From the NCBI RefSeq assembly GCF_002777975.1, contig NZ_NGVS01000005.1, forward strand, positions 261 through 64,260: a stretch of DNA of 64,000 nt, written 5' to 3'. The notes beneath the pieces are model-generated. The model searched no databases and was not told where the DNA came from. It saw only the letters and a program-made list of their open reading frames with translations. This document shows positions 44,289 to 52,199 of the stretch, piece by piece. The position numbers were made by a program, and so were the translations under genes. Origin of the DNA: Shewanella carassii. Lineage in GTDB: Bacteria; Pseudomonadota; Gammaproteobacteria; Enterobacterales; Shewanellaceae. Every line of letters begins with the position of its first letter. The stretch's first letter is position 1.

Positions 44289-44651
44289 TCAAACCTTGCC
44301 TCGCATCGCATCCAGATATTGGTTAACACTCACCAGGCCAACCACGGTTTGCAACAGAGCCTTTGGCGTCCCATTCAGCGCCTTGTTGGGGCTATTGAGC
44401 CAGTGACGCATAAAGGCTTTTTCTCCCCCCGCCATGGCATACAGCGAACGATACAGACGGATAAGTTGCAACTGCAACTCCCCCTGCTTGGAGTCGGGTT
44501 TAAACCCCTTGCCGCTGTTACGGCTCAAGGTGCTGGGATTAACGCCTATGATGCGACTGGCCTCGGCCTGGGTAAGTTGTAACTCTCGGCAAGCATTGGA
44601 AAATGCCTTGAATAACACCTCGGAGGCATTGGCTTTCTCTAGGGTATTCAT
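44289..44651 (-). CDS. Xre/MbcA/ParS-type antitoxin
   Basis: A 120-residue antitoxin for the RES toxin. It has an N-terminal HTH (LQLTQAEASRIIGVNPSTLSR) and a C-terminal MbcA/ParS-like toxin-binding domain (MRHWLNSPNKALNGTPKALL), which typically reaches into the toxin active site. ATG 44651 has GGAG 8 bases upstream; the frame runs to 44780 without a ribosome site. First gene of the pair and probable autorepressor of its promoter. Confidence 0.82.
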   Translation of the reverse strand: MNTLEKANASEVLFKAFSNACRELQLTQAEASRIIGVNPSTLSRNSGKGFKPDSKQGELQLQLIRLYRSLYAMAGGEKAFMRHWLNSPNKALNGTPKALLQTVVGLVSVNQYLDAMRGKV

Positions 44652-44834
44652 CTTTGCTGCTCCGCCATAAACCTGACCATAGATTAACCAACGCCACCTG
44701 CAAATGCAATTTTTGGTCACATAAAAGTGCAAATAAAAGTCGATTAAACCAAGAGACTGAAACCCTGTTGTAAAGCGCAACAGAGATCGTAGAATGCCAG
44801 AAGCATTTCAGCCTCATTTGTCCGGAGCAGCGAC

Positions 44835-45488
44835 ATGACAGATCTGACCTACCTTGCCAAAAAGCGTTATACCACCAAGGCTTTTGATCCCAACAAGAAG
44901 ATCCCCCAGGATAAAATTGACGATCTGCAGAGCCTGTTGCAGTTCAGTCCCTCCTCGGTAAACTCCCAACCTTGGCACTTTGTTCTGGCCGCAACAGATG
45001 AAGGTAAAGCCAAAATCGCCGAGTCTACCGCAGACTATGGCTTTAACACGCCAAAGATCCTCAACGCTTCCCACGTGGTAGTACTCTGCACCCGCAACAA
45101 CATGGATGAAGCCCATCTGCTGCGCCTGCTGGAGCAGGAAGATGCCGATGGCCGCTTCGCCGATGACAATGCCAAGCAGGGACAACATAACGGCCGCTCT
45201 TTCTTCACCAATATGCACAGATTCGAACTCAAGGATCTGCAGCACTGGATGGAGAAACAAACCTATCTGGCGCTGGGTACTCTGTTGCTGGGCGCCAGCG
45301 TATTGGACATAGATGCCACCCCTATCGAAGGCTTCGATGCCACTAAGCTCAACCAGGTGTTGGGCCTCAGAGAGCAAGGCTTCACCGCCAGCGTAGTGGT
45401 TGCCCTCGGCTACCATGACGAATCAGACTTCAACGCCAAGCTGCCTAAGTCTCGCCTGCCTCAAGAAGAGCTCTTTACCAAGATCTAA
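44835..45488 (+). CDS. nfsB: oxygen-insensitive nitroreductase NfsB
   Basis: FMN-dependent NAD(P)H nitroreductase, 217 residues, dimeric and cytosolic. It follows E. coli NfsB closely: KRYTTKAFDP (FMN phosphate), QFSPSSVNSQPWHF, EDADGRF, the GFDATKLN region and LPKSRLPQ near the end. Monocistronic with a strong terminator. Confidence 0.94.
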   Translation: MTDLTYLAKKRYTTKAFDPNKKIPQDKIDDLQSLLQFSPSSVNSQPWHFVLAATDEGKAKIAESTADYGFNTPKILNASHVVVLCTRNNMDEAHLLRLLEQEDADGRFADDNAKQGQHNGRSFFTNMHRFELKDLQHWMEKQTYLALGTLLLGASVLDIDATPIEGFDATKLNQVLGLREQGFTASVVVALGYHDESDFNAKLPKSRLPQEELFTKI

Positions 45489-45516
45489 CGAGGAACGAGT
45501 TTACATTCCCCCTTTC

Positions 45517-45550
45517 AGAACCCGGCACTCCGCCGGGTTCTATTATTTTT
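45517..45550 (+). terminator. nfsB terminator
   Basis: Ten-bp stem AGAACCCGGC/GCCGGGTTCT with a 5-base loop and a following T-rich tract (TATTATTTTT). Confidence 0.88.
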
Positions 45551-45617
45551 CACCTTGCGCCCACAGCCACCTGTGGCATAGTAGTTTTCATTATTAGGTC
45601 AGGATGAATGTCCCACT

Positions 45618-46259
45618 ATGCTGCTTGCCAAACCCACACTGGCCCAGCCAGAGACTACAGGGGTCAAGCCGACCCGACTCAAGGGCGACAACCCACTTAT
45701 CTGGCCACTGCTCAGCTTACTCAAACGCAGCAACCGCTCCTGGAAGGTACATCATCTCGCTACCGAGTTGCAGCAACAGGGACTGATGCACGACTTGGAT
45801 CCTCTGCCAGAGAAAGATCTGTTCAAACGCAACTTCCTGCTGATGAATGCCCTCTATGAACTACAACACATACTGTTGCCTGGCCAATGGCTGCAGGTAC
45901 AGGCCATGGATATCATATTGCTGCGGATCCCTCCGGCAAATGTGCTGCAACTGCAACAAGACGATTCAGCGCTCAGGGACTACTACCTCGACTGGAACAA
46001 CTATGACACCTGCGTCAATGTTGTCCGTGAGATGCTGGAATCCTTCTGGAACAGTTATCAGGATTATATTGGTGTGCGTCCCGGCCGTTTTGCCCAACGA
46101 GAGGCGCTACGGGTATTGGAGCTGGAAGCCGATGCCAGCGACAAGGAGATCCGCCGCCAATGGCGTAAACTGGCGCTAAAGTGGCACCCGGATAGACAAG
46201 GCGGTGATGCCGCCAAGTTCAGACAGATCTGCGAGGCCTGGCAAGCCCTGCGAGGTTGA
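45618..46259 (+). CDS. DnaJ-related co-chaperone with a C-terminal J domain
   Basis: A 213-residue protein. Residues 1-150 are a DnaJ-related N-terminal domain (DNPLIWPLLSLLK ... DYYLDWNNYDTCVNVVREML). Residues 152-213 are a J domain with EALRVLELEADASDKEIRRQWRKL and the HPD tripeptide in KWHPDRQGGD, needed to stimulate DnaK. The J domain at the C-terminus, rather than the N-terminus, is a known feature of this family. Function unknown. Confidence 0.86.
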   Translation: MLLAKPTLAQPETTGVKPTRLKGDNPLIWPLLSLLKRSNRSWKVHHLATELQQQGLMHDLDPLPEKDLFKRNFLLMNALYELQHILLPGQWLQVQAMDIILLRIPPANVLQLQQDDSALRDYYLDWNNYDTCVNVVREMLESFWNSYQDYIGVRPGRFAQREALRVLELEADASDKEIRRQWRKLALKWHPDRQGGDAAKFRQICEAWQALRG

Positions 46260-46399
46260 ATAATCAGGCAAACCGTCAAAGCTTAGCCTCGCTCACAGAA
46301 ATGGCCGCCAAAGGCACCGTCGCTTAAGTCATAATTAAGCCAGTCACACTAACCTGACAACAAAGGGCGCTGCGCCCGGTCAACTCTGAGGAGATTATT

Positions 46400-47137
46400 T
46401 TGCTCAAGCCACTGGTTGCCGCAATGGCACTTACCCTGATCCCGCTGGCCGCCAATGCCGCCGACTTTATCGAAGGTCAACACTATACCCAGATAGCCAA
46501 GAATGGTAGTGAAGAGCCTAAACTCACCGAGTTTTTCTCTTTTTACTGTCACAGCTGTTTTAACATGGAGACCCAGTACCTGGCAGATATCAAGGCCGGT
46601 CTCAAAAAAGATGTTAATTTTGACAATAAGCATGTCGACTTTATGAACAGCGATCTCGGCACCGAGGTGATGAAATCTCTGGCCATCATGCAAGAGCTGG
46701 GCGTAGCCGACAAGCTGACTCACCCCATGTTTGCCGCCATTCAGGGCGAGGAAGGGGCTCACGGCCATGACCATTCCGCTCCTGGACACAAGCATACCTC
46801 CGCCATCAACAGCCGCGACGATATCAAGCAGCTGTTTGCCGCCAACGGTGTCGATATCAGTCAGTATGATACCTTGGCCGACAGCAAGAAAATCAATGAT
46901 GTCATCGCCCTGTGGCGTACACAACAGAATGAATTTGGTGTTCAGAGTGTGCCAAGCTTCGTGGTGAACGACAAATATATGGTTAATCTGGATCAAATAC
47001 GCACCCTAGGTGAACTGACCGACCTGATAAACTTCCTGGCTACCGAAAAAGATGCCAAGAAAGATGAAGGTGGCAGCCTGGGTTGGTTGTTCCTGGCCTT
47101 CGCCGGTGTCGCCGCCGTTACCAGACGTCGCCGCTGA
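46400..47137 (+). CDS. DsbA-family protein with a GlyGly-CTERM tail
   Basis: A 245-residue exported thioredoxin-fold protein. It has a signal peptide ending at AANAA; the active site is CHSC in FSFYCHSCFNME, where typical DsbA has CPHC. There is a His-rich insertion (GHDHSAPGHKHT) in the helical domain and the cis-Pro in QSVPSFVV. The C-terminus is GG, then SLGWLFLAFAGVAAV, then TRRRR, the layout of a GlyGly-CTERM signal processed by rhombosortase. It starts at TTG 46400, with GAGGAG 7 bases upstream. Likely a disulfide oxidase destined for the surface or outer envelope. Confidence 0.85.
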   Translation: MLKPLVAAMALTLIPLAANAADFIEGQHYTQIAKNGSEEPKLTEFFSFYCHSCFNMETQYLADIKAGLKKDVNFDNKHVDFMNSDLGTEVMKSLAIMQELGVADKLTHPMFAAIQGEEGAHGHDHSAPGHKHTSAINSRDDIKQLFAANGVDISQYDTLADSKKINDVIALWRTQQNEFGVQSVPSFVVNDKYMVNLDQIRTLGELTDLINFLATEKDAKKDEGGSLGWLFLAFAGVAAVTRRRR

Positions 47138-47181
47138 AATCTGACGGTATAGCGATAAAGCGCTATATTCTCAAACAAGTC

Positions 47182-47207
47182 AAAGGCCACCTCGGGGTGG
47201 CCTTTTT
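47182..47207 (+). terminator. terminator after the DsbA-like gene
   Basis: Ten-bp stem AAAGGCCACC/GGTGGCCTTT with a TCGG loop and a T-run. Confidence 0.88.
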
Positions 47208-47237
47208 GCTATCTAGTGTCTATTAGCCTCTACACGG

Positions 47238-49565
47238 TTAACCACCGAGGATCCGCTTCCACCAAGGCAGAGGTTCACCACAGTTGGGCGCCGGATGATA
47301 ACTATCGGCCAGCGCAGGTACCGCCACCACATTACGGCAATCTGCTTGTTTCGCCGCGCCGCTATCCCGGTCGAAATAGCCCTGCACCACGCCGTTGACC
47401 GGCGGCAATCTCAACCCCAGCGGCGGCCGCTCGGCGAGGAAACGTTGATAAACCGTCATCGCACCACTGCTGCCATAGAGCTGGGTCTTGCCGTTGTCAT
47501 CTCGGCCAACCCAAACGGCGGCAACGTTACGCTCGTCAAATCCGGCAAACCAGGAATCGCGGCGGTCATTGCTGGTGCCCGTCTTGCCCGCCAGCATCAC
47601 GCCGGGGAAGGCCGCCCCCAGGCGCGAAGCCGTGCCGGACTCCACCACCTTGGTCATGGCGTACTGCACCAGATAGTTGGCCGCCGGCGTTATCGCCTCA
47701 TGGCGTGGCATACTGGCCGCAGGCAGAGGCTGGTTGTCGCTGTTCAGCACGGCAGTCACCGCATTGAGCTGACGATAACGCCCGCCGTCCGCCAGGGTCT
47801 GATATACCTGCGCCACCATCAAAGGGGAACCGTTCACGGCGCCGAGCAACATGGAAGGATAAGCCGGTACAGCCTCATTCCAACCGGCCTCTTTTAACGT
47901 CGCGGCCACGGCATCGACGCCAACCATCATGCCCAAATTCACGGTCGGCACATTCATCGACTTCTTGAACGCCGTCAACAGTGGCACCTGGCCACGGAAC
48001 TTGCGATCCACATTCTGGGGCGACCAAGTCTTGCCCTGCTCATTCTTGAGGGTAATGGCCTCATCTTTGAGGGGGCTGGCGAGATTGAACTTACTGCCCT
48101 GTGCCAGCGCCGTGGCATAAACAAACGGCTTGACCAGTGAACCTATGGGACGGCGAATTTCCACCGCCCGGTTGAAACCCTCGTAGCCCGGCACCTTATC
48201 GCCCACCATGGCGGCGATCCCGGCGCTGTACTTGTCGGTCACCACCATGCCCACCTGCAACTCTTTATCTTTCTTGCCAAGCTCCTTCAGGGTTCGCTCA
48301 ACGGCGTTTTCGGCAGCTTCCTGCGCCATGGGATCCAAGGTGGTATAGACCTTGACGCCGGACTGCTTCAGCAGCGCCGCACCATAGCGATCCTTGAGTT
48401 CCTGTTTAACCACTGCAAAGAAGGCCGGCAGTTTCTGATGCACAGGTTTGTCAGAGCGCCTTAATCCCAGCGGCGACTCCGCTGCCGCCTTATATTGGTC
48501 GACAGAAATTTTGCTACCTTCCATCAAGAGCCTAAGCACCAGATCGCGCCGCTCCTGAGCCCTATCAGGATAGCGCCAGGGGTTGTAGTAAGATGGCCCC
48601 TTGATGGCGGCGACCAGGAAGGCTTGCTGCGCCAGGGTCAGCTCTCCGACCGGGCGGCCAAAATAGAATTGCGATGCCAGCCCCATGCCATGCACGGCTC
48701 TGGACTTGTCCTGTCCCATGTAGACCTCATTGAGATAGGCCTCGAGAATTTCATCCTTGCTGTAACGAAAATCGATAATCAGCGCCATCAAGGCCTCCCT
48801 GGCCTTACGGATCAAGGAGCGCTCGCTGGAGAGGAAGAAGTTCTTCGCCAGCTGCTGGGTCAGGGTCGAGCCGCCCTGTACCGTGCGACCGGCACTGATA
48901 TTGACCAGCAGGGCGCGGGCGATGGCAAAGGGATTCACCCCGTGGTGCTCATAGAAGCTGCGGTCTTCCACCAAAATAAGCGCTTCGACTATGTGTTCGG
49001 GGATCTGCTCTGTCGGCACAAATAGCCTGTCCTCACCATCGCCGGCGATGATCCTGTCCAGCAGCACAGGTTCGAGATGAAACACCGCCAGTTGGCGTTT
49101 GTCGCTCATGCGCGCCACCGAAGTGACGCCGTTGGAGTCGAAACTTATCATCACCCGCTGCTCTGCCTGGCTTCCCTCAGGATGCAGGAAGGGGCGGCGC
49201 CACAGCTCGATTCGGGTACTGGAGGCAGAAAACTCGCCCACCTGACGCGGATTGGCCACCTTGCGATAGCCCAGCAGTTTAAGTTCGGCCATCAACTGGG
49301 CGTGGCTCACCGCCGCCCCGGGATAGAGCGCCATGGAGCGACTAAACACCTGCGCAGGCAGGTGCCACTTCTGCCCTTCGAACTTACGGGCGATGATCTG
49401 ATCCAGGTAGATACAATAGATGGTCAACGCCGCTACCAGAATAAGGGCCAGCTTCCAAGTTATCGACCATAACCTGCGCCATAGCCCGGGGCTTTGCCGC
49501 GCCGGTTTGCTCTTGCGGCTGGTTTTTCTGGTACTTTTTTTCGTGGTACTTTTCTTGATGGTCAT
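47238..49565 (-). CDS. mrcB: penicillin-binding protein 1B
   Basis: Bifunctional glycosyltransferase/transpeptidase that builds peptidoglycan, 775 residues. A basic cytoplasmic tail and a membrane helix (residues 32-52) are followed by a UB2H-like domain, which in E. coli binds LpoB. The glycosyltransferase has EDRSFYEHHGVNP and GGSTLTQQLAKN; the transpeptidase has the active-site Ser in GSLVKPF, SMN, and KTGTSND. It starts 14 bases after hrpB on the same strand. Its activator gene lpoB is in this window at 36443-37036. Confidence 0.95.
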   Translation of the reverse strand: MTIKKSTTKKSTRKTSRKSKPARQSPGLWRRLWSITWKLALILVAALTIYCIYLDQIIARKFEGQKWHLPAQVFSRSMALYPGAAVSHAQLMAELKLLGYRKVANPRQVGEFSASSTRIELWRRPFLHPEGSQAEQRVMISFDSNGVTSVARMSDKRQLAVFHLEPVLLDRIIAGDGEDRLFVPTEQIPEHIVEALILVEDRSFYEHHGVNPFAIARALLVNISAGRTVQGGSTLTQQLAKNFFLSSERSLIRKAREALMALIIDFRYSKDEILEAYLNEVYMGQDKSRAVHGMGLASQFYFGRPVGELTLAQQAFLVAAIKGPSYYNPWRYPDRAQERRDLVLRLLMEGSKISVDQYKAAAESPLGLRRSDKPVHQKLPAFFAVVKQELKDRYGAALLKQSGVKVYTTLDPMAQEAAENAVERTLKELGKKDKELQVGMVVTDKYSAGIAAMVGDKVPGYEGFNRAVEIRRPIGSLVKPFVYATALAQGSKFNLASPLKDEAITLKNEQGKTWSPQNVDRKFRGQVPLLTAFKKSMNVPTVNLGMMVGVDAVAATLKEAGWNEAVPAYPSMLLGAVNGSPLMVAQVYQTLADGGRYRQLNAVTAVLNSDNQPLPAASMPRHEAITPAANYLVQYAMTKVVESGTASRLGAAFPGVMLAGKTGTSNDRRDSWFAGFDERNVAAVWVGRDDNGKTQLYGSSGAMTVYQRFLAERPPLGLRLPPVNGVVQGYFDRDSGAAKQADCRNVVAVPALADSYHPAPNCGEPLPWWKRILGG

Positions 49566-49579
49566 GCTTATCCCAAAAT

Positions 49580-52135
49580 TTACTGCTGGATATTCAAGGT
49601 CTTTTTCTTAGTGAACTTGGTCGGCAAAGTATTGGCCGGATCGTCGGGCCACAGGTGTTTAGGGTAGCGCCCACGCATCTCTTTTTTCACTTCGACATAG
49701 GGCCCTTGCCAAAAACTGGCCAGATCGGCCGTCAGCGCCAAAGGGCGCTGCGCCGGAGACAAGAGTTCCATGGTTACGGTCAGCTCCCCTTGCAGTAGCC
49801 GCGGGCTTTCGGCCATGCCCAGCGCTTCCTGCAGACGCACACTCAGCAGCGCCCGCCCGCCGGCATCATAGCGGATCGGTGCCCGGGTGCCCGTGGCCAT
49901 TTTCCAATGGCTCGGCAGCCATTCATTCAGTGTCTGCTGCGCCTGCCACTCGAGGCGATTGAGCAGCAGCTGCTTGATATCCAATGCCATTAATCCCTTT
50001 AGCTGCTTGATATCGCTCAAAAACGGCTCCAACCACTCCTCGAGAGAATCCAGCAGCGCCGGATCGCTGCTGTCCGGAAATAGGCTCGGATCTTTGGATC
50101 TTGCCAGTGCCAGCCTGAACTGGAGCTGCCTGACATCCTCATCCATATTGAGCAGCGCCAAGCCCTTGCTGCGCAGCAGCGCCATAATCGCCTGAGCCCT
50201 CAGCTTGGGATCCGCCTCTTTCTCGGCCTCCCGCTTGAGCACTATCTCCCCAAGACGCAGTTGGCGCTCGGCAAAGAAACGTCCCTTGGACTCATCCCAG
50301 CCCGCCTGCTGTTGCCAAGTACAGAGAAAAGCCAGCTCATTTTCCAGCAATCCCGCCGGTAATTCGGCCGCCAGATAGATGCGGCCGGCGCTGCGGCCCT
50401 CGGTTTCCTGATAGTCGGCCACCACCAGAAACTCGCAGCCGCTGAGGCTGTCACCGGCATCGAGCACCACGCCGCTGCCATTGGCCAACTGGTAACCCTC
50501 GACGCCTCTTGCCTTGGCTATCCTGTCAGGAAATGCCAGCGCCAACAACAGGGCGCAATCGGCACGATTCGCCAATTTCAGAAAATCCGCCGCCTTGCCA
50601 TTAAGTCCTAAGCGTCTGAGCCAGTTGCCGACTTGTCTAGCTTCAAGGCCTTGAGTGGCCTGAGAAAGTTTATCCATGATGTCGGCGCCGTTGCCCGCAA
50701 GGCTTCTGGCCTCCAATAAGGCAGCCAGCAGACAAGCCAGACCGGCGAGCTCAGGCTCGCCGCGCCCCTGCCCCAAACTCTGCGCCCGGAGCAGCATGTG
50801 CGCCAGCCGCGGCTGCGCCCCCAGTGCATAGGCCGCGCGGCCATGGGTAGTAAGCTTACGTTGCGGGTCTACCAATTGCAGCGACTGCAACAGCTGCCAG
50901 GCCACCGCCTCATTGGCTCTGGCCGGTGGCGTCAGTAAAGGCAAGTCACTGAGGCTGCGCACACCCCAGCAGGCCGCATCCAGGGCCATGGAGAGCAAGT
51001 CGGCATGCAAGATTTCCGGTTCATCCGCCTGCGGCAAGCGGCCGTGCTCCTCCTGGCCCCAAAGCCTTAAGCAGAAACCCGCACTGGTGCGCCCAGCCCG
51101 CCCGGCTCTTTGAGTGGCCGATGCCTGGCTGATACGCTTGAGTCCCAAACGGGTCACGCCGCTGCGGGGGTTGAAACTGGCCTGGCGCTTGTAACCACTG
51201 TCCACCACCAGAGTAATCCCCTCTATGGTCAAACTGGATTCCGCCAGGTTGGTGGACAGCACCAGCTTACGCTCACCGGCATTGGCCGGGGCAATCGCCG
51301 CATCCTGCTCTTTGGCACTCAGTGAACCATAGAGAGGACAAATGCGCACATTGGCCGCAACTCGGGATTGCAGATAGTGCTTGAGGCGCTGAATTTCCCC
51401 TTGTCCCGGCAGGAAGGCGAGAATCGAACCCTGTTGCTGCGCTTCGCTAACCCCCAAAGCGCTGGCTTGCTGAGGGTCCAGCAGCGCCAACAGCTGCCGC
51501 CCCATGTGTTCAAGCCAAGGCGCCATGCCAGTGCCGGAACCCGAGCCGCTGCGCCTCTGCGCCGAAGCGGCGCTGTAGGCGATAGTCACAGGGTAACTGC
51601 GGCCCTCACTGGCAAGCAGCTTGGCATCCGGCATCAAGGTTTGTAACGGCAAGCCTTCGAGGGTTGCCGACATGGCCAACAAGTGCAAATCCTCCCGCAA
51701 TGAGGCCTGCACTTCCAGTGCCAGCGCCAGACCGAGATCTGTGCTCAGATGGCGCTCATGGATCTCATCGAAAATGATCATGGCAACGCCCTTGAGCTCA
51801 GGGTCCTGCTGGATCATGCGGGTCAGCACCCCCTCGGTGATGATCTCGAGTCGGGTGTTGCCGCTGACCTGACTCTCACCGCGAACCCTGAACCCCACCT
51901 CTTGCCCCAGCGCCTGCCCTCTTTGGCGCGCCAAAAAGCCGGCGATGGCCCGCGCCGCCACCCGTCTGGGCTCCAGCATGAGGATCTTGCCGTCGATTTC
52001 CGGCCAGTCGAGCAGTGCCAAGGGCAGCGCGGTGGATTTACCGGCTCCGGTAGGTGCTTCGAGGATAACTTGCTGACAAGTGGCCAAGGTTTGGCGCAGT
52101 TGAGGCAACAGGGATTGAATGGGTAAGTCGTTCAA
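49580..52135 (-). CDS. hrpB: ATP-dependent helicase HrpB
   Basis: An 851-residue DEAH-box RNA helicase-like protein. Motifs: Walker A GAGKST (residue 30 region), DEIHER, SATLEG, the motif V/VI region TNLAESSLTI and QRAGRAGRT, and the HrpB C-terminal domain. The biological role of HrpB is not well defined. It lies directly upstream of mrcB, as in E. coli, and is probably cotranscribed with it. Confidence 0.94.
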   Translation of the reverse strand: MNDLPIQSLLPQLRQTLATCQQVILEAPTGAGKSTALPLALLDWPEIDGKILMLEPRRVAARAIAGFLARQRGQALGQEVGFRVRGESQVSGNTRLEIITEGVLTRMIQQDPELKGVAMIIFDEIHERHLSTDLGLALALEVQASLREDLHLLAMSATLEGLPLQTLMPDAKLLASEGRSYPVTIAYSAASAQRRSGSGSGTGMAPWLEHMGRQLLALLDPQQASALGVSEAQQQGSILAFLPGQGEIQRLKHYLQSRVAANVRICPLYGSLSAKEQDAAIAPANAGERKLVLSTNLAESSLTIEGITLVVDSGYKRQASFNPRSGVTRLGLKRISQASATQRAGRAGRTSAGFCLRLWGQEEHGRLPQADEPEILHADLLSMALDAACWGVRSLSDLPLLTPPARANEAVAWQLLQSLQLVDPQRKLTTHGRAAYALGAQPRLAHMLLRAQSLGQGRGEPELAGLACLLAALLEARSLAGNGADIMDKLSQATQGLEARQVGNWLRRLGLNGKAADFLKLANRADCALLLALAFPDRIAKARGVEGYQLANGSGVVLDAGDSLSGCEFLVVADYQETEGRSAGRIYLAAELPAGLLENELAFLCTWQQQAGWDESKGRFFAERQLRLGEIVLKREAEKEADPKLRAQAIMALLRSKGLALLNMDEDVRQLQFRLALARSKDPSLFPDSSDPALLDSLEEWLEPFLSDIKQLKGLMALDIKQLLLNRLEWQAQQTLNEWLPSHWKMATGTRAPIRYDAGGRALLSVRLQEALGMAESPRLLQGELTVTMELLSPAQRPLALTADLASFWQGPYVEVKKEMRGRYPKHLWPDDPANTLPTKFTKKKTLNIQQ

Positions 52136-52199
52136 GATTCAGGGCATGGCTTACAAAAACAGGCGCTCAGTGTAACCAGTTTCCGCCGCTGAGGCTAAC

